The notes: a model not told the origin generated them from the sequence alone. 64,000 nucleotides of DNA from DASRDS01 sp035569435 (GCA_035569435.1 DATMNB010000195.1:5243-69242); one strand, 5' to 3'. Counted from the first letter of the stretch, positions 7,309 through 15,790 are shown. Numbers and translations are program-made.

Positions 7309-9336
7309 TCAGCGCTCCGCGTTCCACGCCCGGTACAGGGAATCTCTCGAGACCGGCACGAACACCGGCACAGCGTCCGCCGCCGCGCTCGCTGCACGCA
7401 GGGCATAGATCGGCCGGTTCGGATACGCCGCGAGCAGGAGCGTATCGCCCTCGTGCAGGTCGCGGGCGTACACGTTCCCGTCGTCGAGCACAAGCAGCGG
7501 TGCGAGCGGCACGACGCCTGCCCTCGACTCGGCCACCCGCGCCAGGCACCGGCGCGAATAGGCGTATCCGCGCTCGACGCGCACGTTGGCGCCCGGCGCC
7601 AGCTTCACGGACTCGACCCGCGCCGAATCGCCCGTCAACGCCCGCAGCGCCGCCGTCGCGCTCGGGCCCGGATCGCCGCTTGCCTCGAGGTCGCGCAACG
7701 CGGCATCCAGCCGGCACGCATCGACCGACCGGTAGATCGACTCGCCATCGGCCGCCCTCACGCCGAGCGCCCACATGCGCACGACGAGCTGGGCTTCCCA
7801 GCTCTCGACGACGAGCACAAGCGCGCCACGGGGCACGCCTGCGCGCCGCGCCACGTCGGGAGTGGCCCACCGCTCGACCGTCATCGTATGGGCGTACTGA
7901 TACGCCCGGGCGCCGATGTCGATCGTCGCCAGCAGCGCTGACGTCGCCAGCGTGTAGACAGCGACGCGACCCAGGAACTGCCCACGCGACCAGGCTAGTG
8001 GGAGACACCGCGCCGTCCAGAGGGCGATGACCGGCGCGAGCGCGAACACGAACCGAGGCCCCAAGTAGAATCCGTCGTGCCAGTACGCGAGGTAGAGGCC
8101 GAGCACCAGCGCGGCGCTCGCGGCCAGATAGCGGTCGACGGGCTGCCACCGACGGGAAAGCGCGAGCGCCACGGTCGCGGGGAGCAGCGCCGGGATCGGG
8201 GCTTCGTAGAGGTAGCGCTGGAGCTGTAAGAGGTACGTGTTGATGAGCTCGAGCCCGCGGGCCGGCGTGTGGACCTCGCCGGTCGGGGCCCGGTGGAACC
8301 CGAGCTCATGCCCGTGGCCCCACAGGAGGTCGTAGCCAAACAGCAGTGGCGCACCCGTGGTGCGCGCGTTCACGAGGAGCATGAGCGCGATTGGCACGGC
8401 GACACCGCCGGCCGCCGCGAGCGCATCGCGCCAGCGACGCGGATCGCGCCACGCGCGCGCCACGTACCAGACCGCCGCGGGCAGCGCAAAGGCCAGCGCG
8501 TCGACTGGCCGGATCGTCGCCGCGACGCCAAACGCACACCCCGCGAGCGCCGCCAGCGTTGGCCGGGGCATCGCGCTCGCCATGCCGTGGGCCAGCGCCG
8601 CGGCACCAAGGAGGATCCACGCCAGCGCCGTGACGCAGTTCATGTACGTCCCGGACAGGAACATGACGAACGGCGCGAACGCGAACAGCACGAGGGCAGC
8701 GGCCGCCGTGCGGGAATCGGGTTCGGCGACGCGCAACACCCACGCGAACGCCAGCACCGCCAGCGCGCCGGCGATGGGGCCCGTGAGCCACGGGATGCCC
8801 AGGGCGGTCAGCGGCGCCAGCATCGCCGGGCCGCCCGGCGGATACTGCGAGAAGACGCGGCCGCCGGAGGTCACCATCTGGAGCGATGAGAAGAATTCGG
8901 GATGCGTCGGCGCCGGAAGCCATAGGCGACCCTGGGCGAAGATCTCGGCTTGGCGGAGCTGGGCGATTTCGTCGATCAGCATCGGCCGGCCGTTGAAAAT
9001 CAGCTGGGCGATGGCGGCATAGGTGATGCCCGCGAGGACCGCCGCCGCGATCGCGATCCGTGTGCGATCGGCCCCCACCCACTCGCCGGTGGCGCGCGCC
9101 GCGTGAGCCGGCCAGAGGGCCGGGATCCGGCGCGCGAGAATCGCCAGCACGACGGCGATTCCGACGACCACGGCGCTGCCGCTGACCCAGCCGGCAAGCT
9201 GGTTCGGAAAGTCGTCGTAGTGGATCCCGTAGGGAACGCCGCCGATCCAATCGACGAGCGGGAGGAACCCGAGCACCGCGAGCACCGCCGCCGCGATGGG
9301 CCCGGTCGGCTCGCGGCCTTCTTCTAGCTGTCTCAC
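7309..9336 (-). CDS. multi-pass membrane protein, GT-C glycosyltransferase-like
   Basis: About 675 aa from a GTG at 9336. The frame is open further upstream into mnmG, but that part is arginine-rich shadow translation. Roughly a dozen hydrophobic segments cover the first two thirds. The first extracytoplasmic loop contains LIDEIAQLRQAEIFAQGRLW and a SQYPPGGPAMLAP motif, as in GT-C (ArnT/PMT-like) transferases that use polyprenyl-phosphate sugars; the acidic DE pair fits the catalytic site. Later segments include HDGFYLGPRFVFALAPVIAL. The C-terminal 200 residues are soluble. The sugar and acceptor are unknown. It starts 19 nt after the mnmG stop, on the same transcript. Confidence 0.72.
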   Translation of the reverse strand: MRQLEEGREPTGPIAAAVLAVLGFLPLVDWIGGVPYGIHYDDFPNQLAGWVSGSAVVVGIAVVLAILARRIPALWPAHAARATGEWVGADRTRIAIAAAVLAGITYAAIAQLIFNGRPMLIDEIAQLRQAEIFAQGRLWLPAPTHPEFFSSLQMVTSGGRVFSQYPPGGPAMLAPLTALGIPWLTGPIAGALAVLAFAWVLRVAEPDSRTAAAALVLFAFAPFVMFLSGTYMNCVTALAWILLGAAALAHGMASAMPRPTLAALAGCAFGVAATIRPVDALAFALPAAVWYVARAWRDPRRWRDALAAAGGVAVPIALMLLVNARTTGAPLLFGYDLLWGHGHELGFHRAPTGEVHTPARGLELINTYLLQLQRYLYEAPIPALLPATVALALSRRWQPVDRYLAASAALVLGLYLAYWHDGFYLGPRFVFALAPVIALWTARCLPLAWSRGQFLGRVAVYTLATSALLATIDIGARAYQYAHTMTVERWATPDVARRAGVPRGALVLVVESWEAQLVVRMWALGVRAADGESIYRSVDACRLDAALRDLEASGDPGPSATAALRALTGDSARVESVKLAPGANVRVERGYAYSRRCLARVAESRAGVVPLAPLLVLDDGNVYARDLHEGDTLLLAAYPNRPIYALRAASAAADAVPVFVPVSRDSLYRAWNAER

Positions 9337-9355
9337 ATGGTCAGGACGACCGCCG

Positions 9356-11269
9356 TCAGGCCGGCGTGACGTGCCCCAACCGCCGGCGCTCGACCTCGAT
9401 GACCAGATTCTGCAGATCGTTGGGGTTGACCCCCGGGATGCCGGCCGCCTGCGCCAGCGTGCGCGGCTGAATCGTGGCCAGCTTTTGCCGGGCCTCGAAC
9501 GACAGCGACTGCATCGTCTCGTACGGGAGCCCCGGATCGAGCGCAAACCCGCCGAGCCGCTTCAAGCGATCGGCCTGTTCCCGCTCCCGCTCGAAATAGC
9601 CGGCATACTTGATTTCCAGCTCCGCCGTGACGATTGCCTCGCGCGGCAACGCCTCGCCCACGCCGGCCGCGCCGAGCAGGGCGTCGAGCGACACGTGCTG
9701 GCGGCGCGCCAGCTCGACGACCCGCACGGGCTGCGTGAGTGGCGCGCTCCCCACGCCGCGGAGCAGCGCGTCGACCGACTCGGGCCGCACCGACGTGCGA
9801 TCCGCGAGCGAGCGCGCCTCGTCCTCGGCCGCGAGCCGACGCTCGGCCGCCTCGCGCTCCGCGTCGCCGTACAGCCCGAGCGCGATGGCCGTCGGCCCGA
9901 GCCGGCGAATGGCATTGTCCTGCCGCACCGTCAGCCGAAACTCCGACCGCGACGTGAACAGTCGGTACGGCTCATCGACGCCCCGCGTGACGAGATCATC
10001 GATCAACACGCCGATATACGAGCTCTCGCGCCCCAACACGAGCGGCGACCGGTCGAGCGCGGTCAGCCCCGCATTGAGTCCCGCGACGAGTCCCTGACCC
10101 GCCGCCTCCTCGTATCCGGTTGTGCCGTTGATCTGCCCCGCCAGGTACAGCCCCGGTAGCGCCTTGACCGCGAGCGTCGCGTCGAGCTGCGTTGGCGGGT
10201 AGTAGTCGTACTCGATCGCATACCCGGCGCGCGTCATGCGCACGGCCTCGAGCCCCGGGATCGATCGCAGCGCCTCGAGTTGCACCGTCGCCGGAAGCGA
10301 CGTCGAGAGGCCATTCACGTACAACTCGGTCGTGTCGTGCCCCTCGGGCTCGAGGAAGATCTGGTGTCGCGCGGCCGCGGGGAACTTGACGATTTTGTCC
10401 TCGACCGACGGACAGTAGCGCGGGCCGCGCGAGGCGATCGCGCCGCCGTACATGGCCGAGCGGCCGATGTTGTCGGTGATGATCTGCTTGGTGTCGGCAC
10501 CCGTGAACGTGATCCAACACGGCAGCTGGGCTGGGTGACGTGTTCTATTGGAATCACGCCGAGATGTCGGCCAGAAGTGCGACCAGGAATAGTCGAACGC
10601 CTCGATCTCGCTCTCCTGCTGCTCGAGCGCCGTGAAGTCGACGGAGCGCCCGTCGATGCGCGGCGGCGTGCCGGTCTTGAACCGCCCGACGGTCAGGCCG
10701 ACCGCCTCGAGCTGCTCGGCCAGATGCGTGGACGGCGCTTCCCCGGCCCGGCCGCCCGCCACCTGCCTGTCGGTCCCAATATGGATGCGGCCGCGCAGGA
10801 ACGTCCCCGACGTCACGACCACCTGCCGCGCGCCAAACCGCCGCCCTTCGACCGTTTCGACCCCCGCAATGCGTCCACCCTCGATGAGCAGCCGCGCGAC
10901 GGTCCCTTGCACCGTGTGCAGCCCGGGCTGCTGTTCGATCAGCGACCGCACCGCCCGCCGATACAGCCCCCGGTCACACTGCGCCCGCGGCGCCCACACC
11001 GCGGGCCCCTTGCTCCGGTTGAGCATCCGAAACTGCACGGTCGCCAGATCGGTCGCCCGCCCCATGATCCCACCCAGCGCATCGACTTCGCGCACGACGG
11101 TCCCCTTGGCGACGCCCCCGATGGCCGGATTGCACGACATCTGGCCGATCGTCTCGAGCGCACTCGTGATGAGCACGACGCGCGCGCCGACCCGCGCGGC
11201 CGCAACTGCGGCCTCGGTTCCGGCGTGGCCCGCCCCGATGACGATGACGTCGGCGACTGATTCAAGCAT
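9356..11269 (-). CDS. mnmG: tRNA uridine-5-carboxymethylaminomethyl(34) synthesis enzyme MnmG
   Basis: FAD-dependent partner of MnmE that modifies the wobble uridine of several tRNAs. Length 637 aa, normal for the long (GidA) form. The FAD-binding motif is VIVIGAGHAGTEAAVAAARV at residue 8, followed by MSCNPAIGGVAKG, the insertion with FKTGTPPRIDGRS, NGTTGYEEAAGQGLVAG, and a C-terminal MnmE/tRNA-interacting helical domain with LAQAAGIPGVNPNDLQNLVI. The ATG at 11269 follows a TAATCT -10 box by six bases. It is divergent from the small gene at 11316. Function is secure. Confidence 0.96.
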   Translation of the reverse strand: MLESVADVIVIGAGHAGTEAAVAAARVGARVVLITSALETIGQMSCNPAIGGVAKGTVVREVDALGGIMGRATDLATVQFRMLNRSKGPAVWAPRAQCDRGLYRRAVRSLIEQQPGLHTVQGTVARLLIEGGRIAGVETVEGRRFGARQVVVTSGTFLRGRIHIGTDRQVAGGRAGEAPSTHLAEQLEAVGLTVGRFKTGTPPRIDGRSVDFTALEQQESEIEAFDYSWSHFWPTSRRDSNRTRHPAQLPCWITFTGADTKQIITDNIGRSAMYGGAIASRGPRYCPSVEDKIVKFPAAARHQIFLEPEGHDTTELYVNGLSTSLPATVQLEALRSIPGLEAVRMTRAGYAIEYDYYPPTQLDATLAVKALPGLYLAGQINGTTGYEEAAGQGLVAGLNAGLTALDRSPLVLGRESSYIGVLIDDLVTRGVDEPYRLFTSRSEFRLTVRQDNAIRRLGPTAIALGLYGDAEREAAERRLAAEDEARSLADRTSVRPESVDALLRGVGSAPLTQPVRVVELARRQHVSLDALLGAAGVGEALPREAIVTAELEIKYAGYFEREREQADRLKRLGGFALDPGLPYETMQSLSFEARQKLATIQPRTLAQAAGIPGVNPNDLQNLVIEVERRRLGHVTPA

Positions 11270-11275
11270 GCGTAA

Positions 11276-11281
11276 AGATTA
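11276..11281 (-). promoter_or_regulatory. putative -10 box for leaderless mnmG
   Basis: TAATCT (minus strand), six bases upstream of the mnmG ATG at 11269. It lies 22 bp from the divergent -10 box at 11304-11309, so each promoter's -35 region would fall on the other's -10. Confidence 0.5.
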
Positions 11282-11303
11282 GCGACTATCCCGAGGGGAC
11301 GCC

Positions 11304-11309
11304 TATACT
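11304..11309 (+). promoter_or_regulatory. putative -10 box for the small gene at 11316
   Basis: TATACT, close to consensus, six bases before the ATG. The predicted transcription start coincides with the A of ATG (leaderless). The -35 position falls at about 11281-11286, overlapping the mnmG -10 box. Confidence 0.5.
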
Positions 11310-11315
11310 TAGGCG

Positions 11316-11606
11316 ATGCCCCTCACCATCCCCCCTGGGAGCCCAACGCTGCTGATTCGCCGCGAGGCATTCGAGCGTGCGGGGCTCCAGCGCGTGGCGT
11401 TCGACGAGCGATTCAATCTCACCGCTGACGAGTTTCGGGTCGAAGGCCAGCTGATCGCCGTGGGCCCGCTCGTCGGCGAGGACGCGGTGGCGGGCGCCAT
11501 CGAAGAACTCGAGGCGGTGGGGCTCGTCTACTTTGACGACTTCTTCGAGCTGAGTGGGAACTGGCCGGAGTGGCTCCGGCTACTGGCGCTTACTGCCGCC
11601 AGCTAA
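11316..11606 (+). CDS. small conserved-looking protein, unknown function
   Basis: 96 aa, acidic, no signal peptide or membrane span. A segment FERAGLQRVAFDERFNLTADEFRVEGQLIAVGPLV is followed by an amphipathic helix (DAVAGAIEELEAVGLVYFDD) and an aromatic tail with NWPEWLRLL. I do not recognise the family. A good -10 box at leaderless spacing and codon use matching its neighbours support it as real. It converges with the 11590-11811 gene, overlapping by 17 nt. Confidence 0.65.
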   Translation: MPLTIPPGSPTLLIRREAFERAGLQRVAFDERFNLTADEFRVEGQLIAVGPLVGEDAVAGAIEELEAVGLVYFDDFFELSGNWPEWLRLLALTAAS

Positions 11607-11811
11607 GCGCATCCAGCTCCTCGGCGGGCACGCGAGACCACTCGGCTGGATAGTGCCAGACACGGCGGATCGCGCCGGGTGAGCTGAACAGCAGGCAGCG
11701 GTCGCCGCGCGCGCCCGGCGTATGGCGTGCGTCGACTTCGACCACATGCCACAACGTGCCGGCCCGGTCAATGAACTCGCGGGCGGCGACCACTGCTGCC
11801 ACGTCACGCAT
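11590..11811 (-). CDS. small hypothetical protein
   Basis: 73 aa from the ATG at 11811, which is preceded by an AGAGGA ribosome-binding site; a GTG at 11841 would add ten residues but lacks one. Sequence features: FIDRAGTLWHVVEVDARHTPGARGD and a beta strand CLLFSSPGAIRRVWHYPAEW ending VPAEELDALS. This looks like a compact beta-rich domain, soluble and without cysteine motifs. Family unknown. It converges with the plus-strand gene at 11316 and follows the LuxR-type regulator start by about 60 bases on the other side. Confidence 0.65.
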   Translation of the reverse strand: MRDVAAVVAAREFIDRAGTLWHVVEVDARHTPGARGDRCLLFSSPGAIRRVWHYPAEWSRVPAEELDALSWRQ

Positions 11812-11873
11812 AAGTTTTCCTCTACGCAAGCTGGGGGCCACGCCGTCGGTCGATAGCCACTAATGACCGGTCG

Positions 11874-12404
11874 TCAAAGGGCGATCAAGCCACGCCTTAG
11901 TCCAACGGCCGCCGCCTCGGCGCGGGTCGAGACGCCCAGCTTCTCAAATACAGCGGCCACATGGGCTTTGACCGTGTGATCCGAGATCCCGAGCCGCGCG
12001 GCGATCGTCTTGTTGCCGAGCCCATCGGCGAGCATCGAGAGGACCTGACGCTCCCGAGTCGTAAGCAAGGCGCCGGCCACCCGGGTCGGCTCAGGGGCGT
12101 CGGCCAAGTCAGGGTGCAGGACGAGCAGTCCGGCCGCCACCGCCTGCACGGCGGCCGCAATCTCCTCGGGCCCGCTCTCCCGCGGGAGCGCCGCCCGCGC
12201 CCCGGCCCGCAGTGCCGCGGCCCCGGCCCCGGCGATCAGGGCGACCACCGGCGCGCCGCCGGCGGGTGGCAATGCCGCGAGTCCCCGGTTGCCCGTGTCG
12301 ATGACGAGGACATCGGGGTCGGCATCGACGACCGCCAGCCCGGGGTGCCGCGACAACGCCACGCGCAGCGCGCCGTCGTCCGACACCACGAGCACGCGCG
12401 TCAC
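11874..12404 (-). CDS. LuxR-type transcriptional regulator with short receiver-like domain
   Basis: 176 aa. The C-terminal 65 residues are a clear LuxR/GerE helix-turn-helix: LTTRERQVLSMLADGLGNKT, then IAARLGISDHTVKAHVAAVFEKLGVSTRAEA. The N-terminal part resembles a response-regulator receiver shortened to about 90 residues, with MTRVLVVSDDGALRVAL and a candidate phospho-accepting Asp in PDVLVIDTGN. The conserved T/S and K positions are hard to place, so it may be a pseudo-receiver. Its ATG overlaps the stop of the HtrA-like protease gene (ATGA), so the two are translationally coupled. No histidine kinase lies nearby. Confidence 0.85.
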   Translation of the reverse strand: MTRVLVVSDDGALRVALSRHPGLAVVDADPDVLVIDTGNRGLAALPPAGGAPVVALIAGAGAAALRAGARAALPRESGPEEIAAAVQAVAAGLLVLHPDLADAPEPTRVAGALLTTRERQVLSMLADGLGNKTIAARLGISDHTVKAHVAAVFEKLGVSTRAEAAAVGLRRGLIAL

Positions 12405-13276
12405 GGCCGCTCGGCGATCGTAACCGACATCTCCCGCGCCTCACCCGCGCGCACCACCCGGACGACGACCGTCCGACCGATCCGATCCCCCGCGAGCACC
12501 GTCATGAGATCATCGGCATCACCCACCGAGACACCGTCGATCGCCACAAGCACATCCCCGAGCAGCACCCCACTACGCTCGGCCGGGCTCTCTGGCTCGA
12601 CGCCGACGACAATCGTCCCGGTCGACCCATCGCGGAGACGCACCGGCTGGATCCCCACGCCGAGATAGCCGCGCCGAATCCGTCCCGACGCCAACAACTG
12701 GTCGACGACCCGATCGACCGTGGACACGGGAATGCTGAACGCCGCCCCCCGCGCCAACGCCGAGTTGTTGATCCCGGCAATGGCACCGGCGGCAGTGACG
12801 AGCCCGCCCCCGGAGAAGCCATCGAGTACGCGCAGATCGAGCCGCAGCTCCCGATCGATGACCCCTCCGCGCCACGTCCGCCACCCCGGACCAAGCGCGC
12901 TCACGATTCCAAAGCTCGCCGTCACGTCCGCGCCGGGCCGCCCGACGGCCAGCACCGGCTGCCCGACCGCCAAGGTGTCTGACGCCACGAGCTCCGCCAC
13001 GGTGACGCCGGTGCCGTCGATCCGAAGCACCGCGAGATCCGTTGTCGGATCGCGTCCCGCAAGTGTTGCCGGCCGCTTCGCCCCGCCCGCCACCGTGACT
13101 GAAATGTCCTGCTCGCGCTTGATCGTGTGGCTCGCGGCGACGATCACGCCGTCGCGCCAATAAATCCCACTCGCCGGAATGCGCGGCCGAGCGTGGATCG
13201 CGACGATCGACCGCGCCGCGTGGGTTACCGCTTGGGGCAGACGCCCAAGCGTGTCATTCGAAAGTGTCGTAGCCAT
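12401..13276 (-). CDS. HtrA/DegP-like S1C serine protease with one PDZ domain, no signal peptide
   Basis: 291 aa: trypsin-like domain to about residue 190, then a PDZ domain (GYLGVGIQPVRLRDGS... SPAERSGVLLGDVLVAIDGV). The triad seems present: His in VIVAASHTI, Asp in PTTDLAVLRI, Ser in DGFSGGGLV (normally GNSGGPL). Unlike standard DegP there is no signal peptide or N-terminal anchor (MATTLSNDTLGRLPQAVTHA), so it should act in the cytoplasm or at the inner membrane face. A GGAGG ribosome-binding site precedes the ATG, and a TAGAGT -10-like box lies further upstream. It overlaps the LuxR-type gene by 4 nt. Confidence 0.85.
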   Translation of the reverse strand: MATTLSNDTLGRLPQAVTHAARSIVAIHARPRIPASGIYWRDGVIVAASHTIKREQDISVTVAGGAKRPATLAGRDPTTDLAVLRIDGTGVTVAELVASDTLAVGQPVLAVGRPGADVTASFGIVSALGPGWRTWRGGVIDRELRLDLRVLDGFSGGGLVTAAGAIAGINNSALARGAAFSIPVSTVDRVVDQLLASGRIRRGYLGVGIQPVRLRDGSTGTIVVGVEPESPAERSGVLLGDVLVAIDGVSVGDADDLMTVLAGDRIGRTVVVRVVRAGEAREMSVTIAERP

Positions 13277-13342
13277 CCGAGTCCTCCAAGGTGTGACTCT
13301 AGGATGGCCGCGCGCGTGCCCGGTTCGTTATTGGCCGATCGG

Positions 13343-13621
13343 CTAGCCCTTCTTGGTCAGCTCCGCCGGCGTCGGCGCGTGCGGCGTCACAGCCCCATGC
13401 CGCAGCATCCCTTCCCACCCACAGGCGATGCACCAACTGGTGCGGAGGAATGGCATGAGTCTATTCCACCACTTGGACTGCACGCGGAGCGTCGGCGCGT
13501 CGCAGTTTGGGCATTGGTCGCCCTTGGGCAGGATGAAGTAGAAGAAGATCGTGGCCGCGGCAATGCGCAGGACGAAGATCAAGCCAAAGAATCCGAGGAA
13601 GATCATCGCGTCCGACGACAT
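13343..13621 (-). CDS. small membrane protein with zinc-ribbon cysteines
   Basis: 92 aa. One N-terminal hydrophobic helix (AMIFLGFFGLIFVLRIAAAT) is followed by a soluble tail containing CPNC (residues ~37-40) and a second pair in SWCIACGWEG, a CxxC...CxxC zinc-ribbon arrangement. The middle holds a tryptophan-rich stretch (SKWWNRLMPFLRTSW). Role unknown; such proteins may be scaffolds or redox sensors. The ATG has a good AAGGAG ribosome-binding site. It lies between the protease gene and the NfeD-like gene, all on the minus strand. Confidence 0.75.
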   Translation of the reverse strand: MSSDAMIFLGFFGLIFVLRIAAATIFFYFILPKGDQCPNCDAPTLRVQSKWWNRLMPFLRTSWCIACGWEGMLRHGAVTPHAPTPAELTKKG

Positions 13622-13666
13622 GGCTACTCCTTCGCCGTCCTTGGCGGCGGGTCATGCGCTGTGTCT

Positions 13667-14197
13667 CTACAACCGGGCCTCGACCTGTGCCCAGGGCTCC
13701 ACATAGGCAATGCCGTTCTCCACGCGCTCGATCGCGACATCTGTGCCGGGTGTCAAGCGCGCGTCGTCCAGTCCGTGCGCCGTCGCGGTATGGTGCGCGC
13801 CGCCGACGTCATAGGTGATCACCCCGGTGATACCGTCGGCGTGCACTTCGATGACGCGGGCGATGCACCCTTGCAGCTCATAGCGCTCGTCGACCACTTC
13901 GGCTTTGGCGCCGGGGATCGCCCAGCCCGCAACGAGCACGAGCGCGAGGACGGCGCTGACGGCGCCGATCACTGCCGCCAGCAGCAGATCCATGGCGGAC
14001 GACAGCGTCGTGAATCGATCGAGAAAGAATCCCGCGAGGCCGAACACGGTCGCGAAGCCCGCGATGGTGGGCAGGTTGAGTGAGAACCGGCGCACGGTCG
14101 CCCGGGGTGCGCGTTCCACGCCATGCAACATGGCGAAGACGCCAAGGAGCACCCCGACGACGAAGCAGCCGATGAAGCCGACGCGGAGATCAAGCAC
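13667..14197 (-). CDS. NfeD-like membrane protein with C-terminal OB-fold-like domain
   Basis: The frame is open further upstream, but the upstream part overlaps the hydrolase gene and is compositional noise. The GTG at 14197 gives 176 aa: three hydrophobic helices (FIGCFVVGVLLGVFAMLHGV, TIAGFATVFGLAGFFLDRF, LLAAVIGAVSAVLALVLVAG) and a soluble C-terminal domain with GITGVITYDVGG and a final GTDVAIERVENGIAYVEPW, like the OB-fold at the end of NfeD proteins, which partner with membrane proteases or stomatin-like proteins. Start overlaps the end of the dienelactone-hydrolase gene by 8 nt. No stomatin partner is adjacent. Confidence 0.65.
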   Translation of the reverse strand: MLDLRVGFIGCFVVGVLLGVFAMLHGVERAPRATVRRFSLNLPTIAGFATVFGLAGFFLDRFTTLSSAMDLLLAAVIGAVSAVLALVLVAGWAIPGAKAEVVDERYELQGCIARVIEVHADGITGVITYDVGGAHHTATAHGLDDARLTPGTDVAIERVENGIAYVEPWAQVEARL

Positions 14198-15023
14198 CGA
14201 GGTATCTCCGGAACCAGGCGATCGTCCGCGGCCACGCGTCGCGTGTCGCGGCGGCATTGGCGCCATCCTGGCCGTCCTGCGCGCGCAGGAAACCGTGACC
14301 GGCGCCGGGGTATGTGTGCGGGTCGTAGACCTTATGGAGCATCCGCATTGCGGAATCCGTGCCGGGGACGGTGGGTGTGACGCGAGTATCACTACCGCCG
14401 TAGAGACCCAGGACCGGCGCGCGCGCCGTGCCCAGGGAATCGGGCGGTGTGCCATAGTACACCACAGCCGCCTTCAAGGGCAGTGGCGTCGCCGGCGAGT
14501 GCACGTCGTGCGCGAATGATACGCCGCCACCCCAACAAAAGCCGATGATCCCGTAGGCAGGCCGGGCCGAAGGCAGGTGGACGCCATAGGCCGCGACCGC
14601 ATCGAGCGTGCGTTGGAGGGCCGCCGGATCCAGCGTGCGAATCGCGGACATGGCCGCGTCCATCGGCACACTATCCGCTGGGCCCGGGAGCTTGCCCGTC
14701 AGCAAGTCGGGGACGATGGCAATGAAGCCGTCGGCCGCGAGCTGGTCACCGACCGCTCGGGTCCAGATGGTCATGCCGAAGATCTCGTGGATCACGACCA
14801 CGACGGGGGCTTTGTGGCTGACTTGGGGATAGAAGACCCAGGCGTGGACGCTGTCGCCGAGCCCACCTGGAGTCGGGATCATGACGTCTTCGCGGTGTCG
14901 GGGCGAGGCCGCGAGCCGGGCCGCGGCGGTGGCGGCCGAGGGCGGGAGCGACGGCTCCGGCAGCCGACGGGCGGGCGCAGCGGCGGCGGATAGTCCAACG
15001 AGTAGCAGCGCGGGGACGCGCAT
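14190..15023 (-). CDS. exported dienelactone hydrolase family protein
   Basis: 277 aa alpha/beta hydrolase with an N-terminal signal peptide (MRVPALLLVGLSAAAAPA). Catalytic features of the DLH family are visible: VVIHEIFGM with the conserved Glu, the nucleophile elbow GFCWGGGVS with Cys in place of Ser, the Asp in LYGGSDTRVTP, and the His in YPGAGHGFLR. The substrate is unlikely to be a true dienelactone because the protein is exported; a general esterase or lactonase role is an inference. Divergent from the PadR regulator; the shared 139-bp region holds a strong palindrome, so PadR control is plausible. Confidence 0.88.
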   Translation of the reverse strand: MRVPALLLVGLSAAAAPARRLPEPSLPPSAATAAARLAASPRHREDVMIPTPGGLGDSVHAWVFYPQVSHKAPVVVVIHEIFGMTIWTRAVGDQLAADGFIAIVPDLLTGKLPGPADSVPMDAAMSAIRTLDPAALQRTLDAVAAYGVHLPSARPAYGIIGFCWGGGVSFAHDVHSPATPLPLKAAVVYYGTPPDSLGTARAPVLGLYGGSDTRVTPTVPGTDSAMRMLHKVYDPHTYPGAGHGFLRAQDGQDGANAAATRDAWPRTIAWFRRYLGA

Positions 15024-15093
15024 CGGGCCTCGGGTTCGAGTTCTTGGGGTGCGAAAATATGGCCAAAGCCCCTAGGCCGGATAGGGGGCTTGC

Positions 15094-15135
15094 GATATAT
15101 CTTTGGCCTGGTTACGATATATCGTACGTTATATC
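15094..15135. promoter_or_regulatory. candidate PadR operator: GATATATC repeats and 20-bp palindrome
   Basis: GATATATC occurs at 15094-15101 and 15116-15123, 22 bp apart (two helical turns). The second copy is part of GATATATCGTACGTTATATC (15116-15135), an inverted repeat centred on CGTACG with a single mismatched pair. It lies 28 bp before the padR ATG and in the divergent promoter region of the hydrolase gene. PadR repressors typically bind AT-rich palindromes near their own promoters, so autoregulation is a fair inference. Confidence 0.6.
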
Positions 15136-15162
15136 TTAACCCTATTGAGAGGTGTAGTTCGC

Positions 15163-15780
15163 ATGTTTGGAGGACACAGAGGTCGGCATGGCCGGCACCA
15201 CGACTGCCGCGGGGCACGCGGCGAAGGGCCGTGGGGATTTGACCCGCGGTGGATGGGTGGGTTCTGGGGCGGCGCCGGTGGTCGTGGTCGCGGCGGGCGC
15301 CCAGGTAGGATGTTCGAGCCAGGGGATCTCAAGTACGTGATCCTGCAGCTGCTCTCCGAGAAGCCGCGGCATGGCTACGAGATCATCAAGGCGCTCGAGG
15401 AGCGGTTTGGCGGGACGTACTCGCCGAGCCCGGGGGCGGTGTACCCGACGTTGACCTTCCTCGAAGACACGGGCTATGCCCGGACCACGACGGAGCCGAG
15501 TGGGAAGAAGGTCTACGAGATCACTGACGAAGGGCGCGCGTACCTCGAGCAGAACCGGGGCGCGGTCTCGGATATCTTCGACCGCATTGGGCAGTTCGCG
15601 GACAGCTTCTTTGGCGTGCCGATGGAGGAGATTCACCGCGCGTTCAAGAACGTGGCGCGGGCGACGTACTCCAACGCCATGCGCCTGCGCGATCCCGCGC
15701 AGCTGGCCAAGATCCGCGAGATCCTGGAGCGCGCCGCGGCCGACATCGAGGCCGCGTCCAAGCCAAGCACCACCGTGTAG
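15163..15780 (+). CDS. PadR-family transcriptional regulator with His/Gly-rich N-terminal tail
   Basis: 205 aa from the ATG at 15163, chosen because GAGAGG lies about ten bases upstream; a TTG at 15103 would put the operator inside the gene. Residues 1-45 are a His/Arg/Gly tail (GGHRGRHGRHHDCRGARGEG, then GGFWGGAGGRGRGGRPG). The PadR winged helix follows: LKYVILQLLSEKPRHGYEII, FGGTYSPSPGAVYPTLTFLE, VYEITDEGRAYLEQN. A long C-terminal dimerisation helix region ends the protein. The His-rich tail could bind metal or simply add charge. Divergent from the dienelactone hydrolase/NfeD-like pair, its likely targets. Confidence 0.9.
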   Translation: MFGGHRGRHGRHHDCRGARGEGPWGFDPRWMGGFWGGAGGRGRGGRPGRMFEPGDLKYVILQLLSEKPRHGYEIIKALEERFGGTYSPSPGAVYPTLTFLEDTGYARTTTEPSGKKVYEITDEGRAYLEQNRGAVSDIFDRIGQFADSFFGVPMEEIHRAFKNVARATYSNAMRLRDPAQLAKIREILERAAADIEAASKPSTTV

Positions 15781-15790
15781 TGCCGGATGG

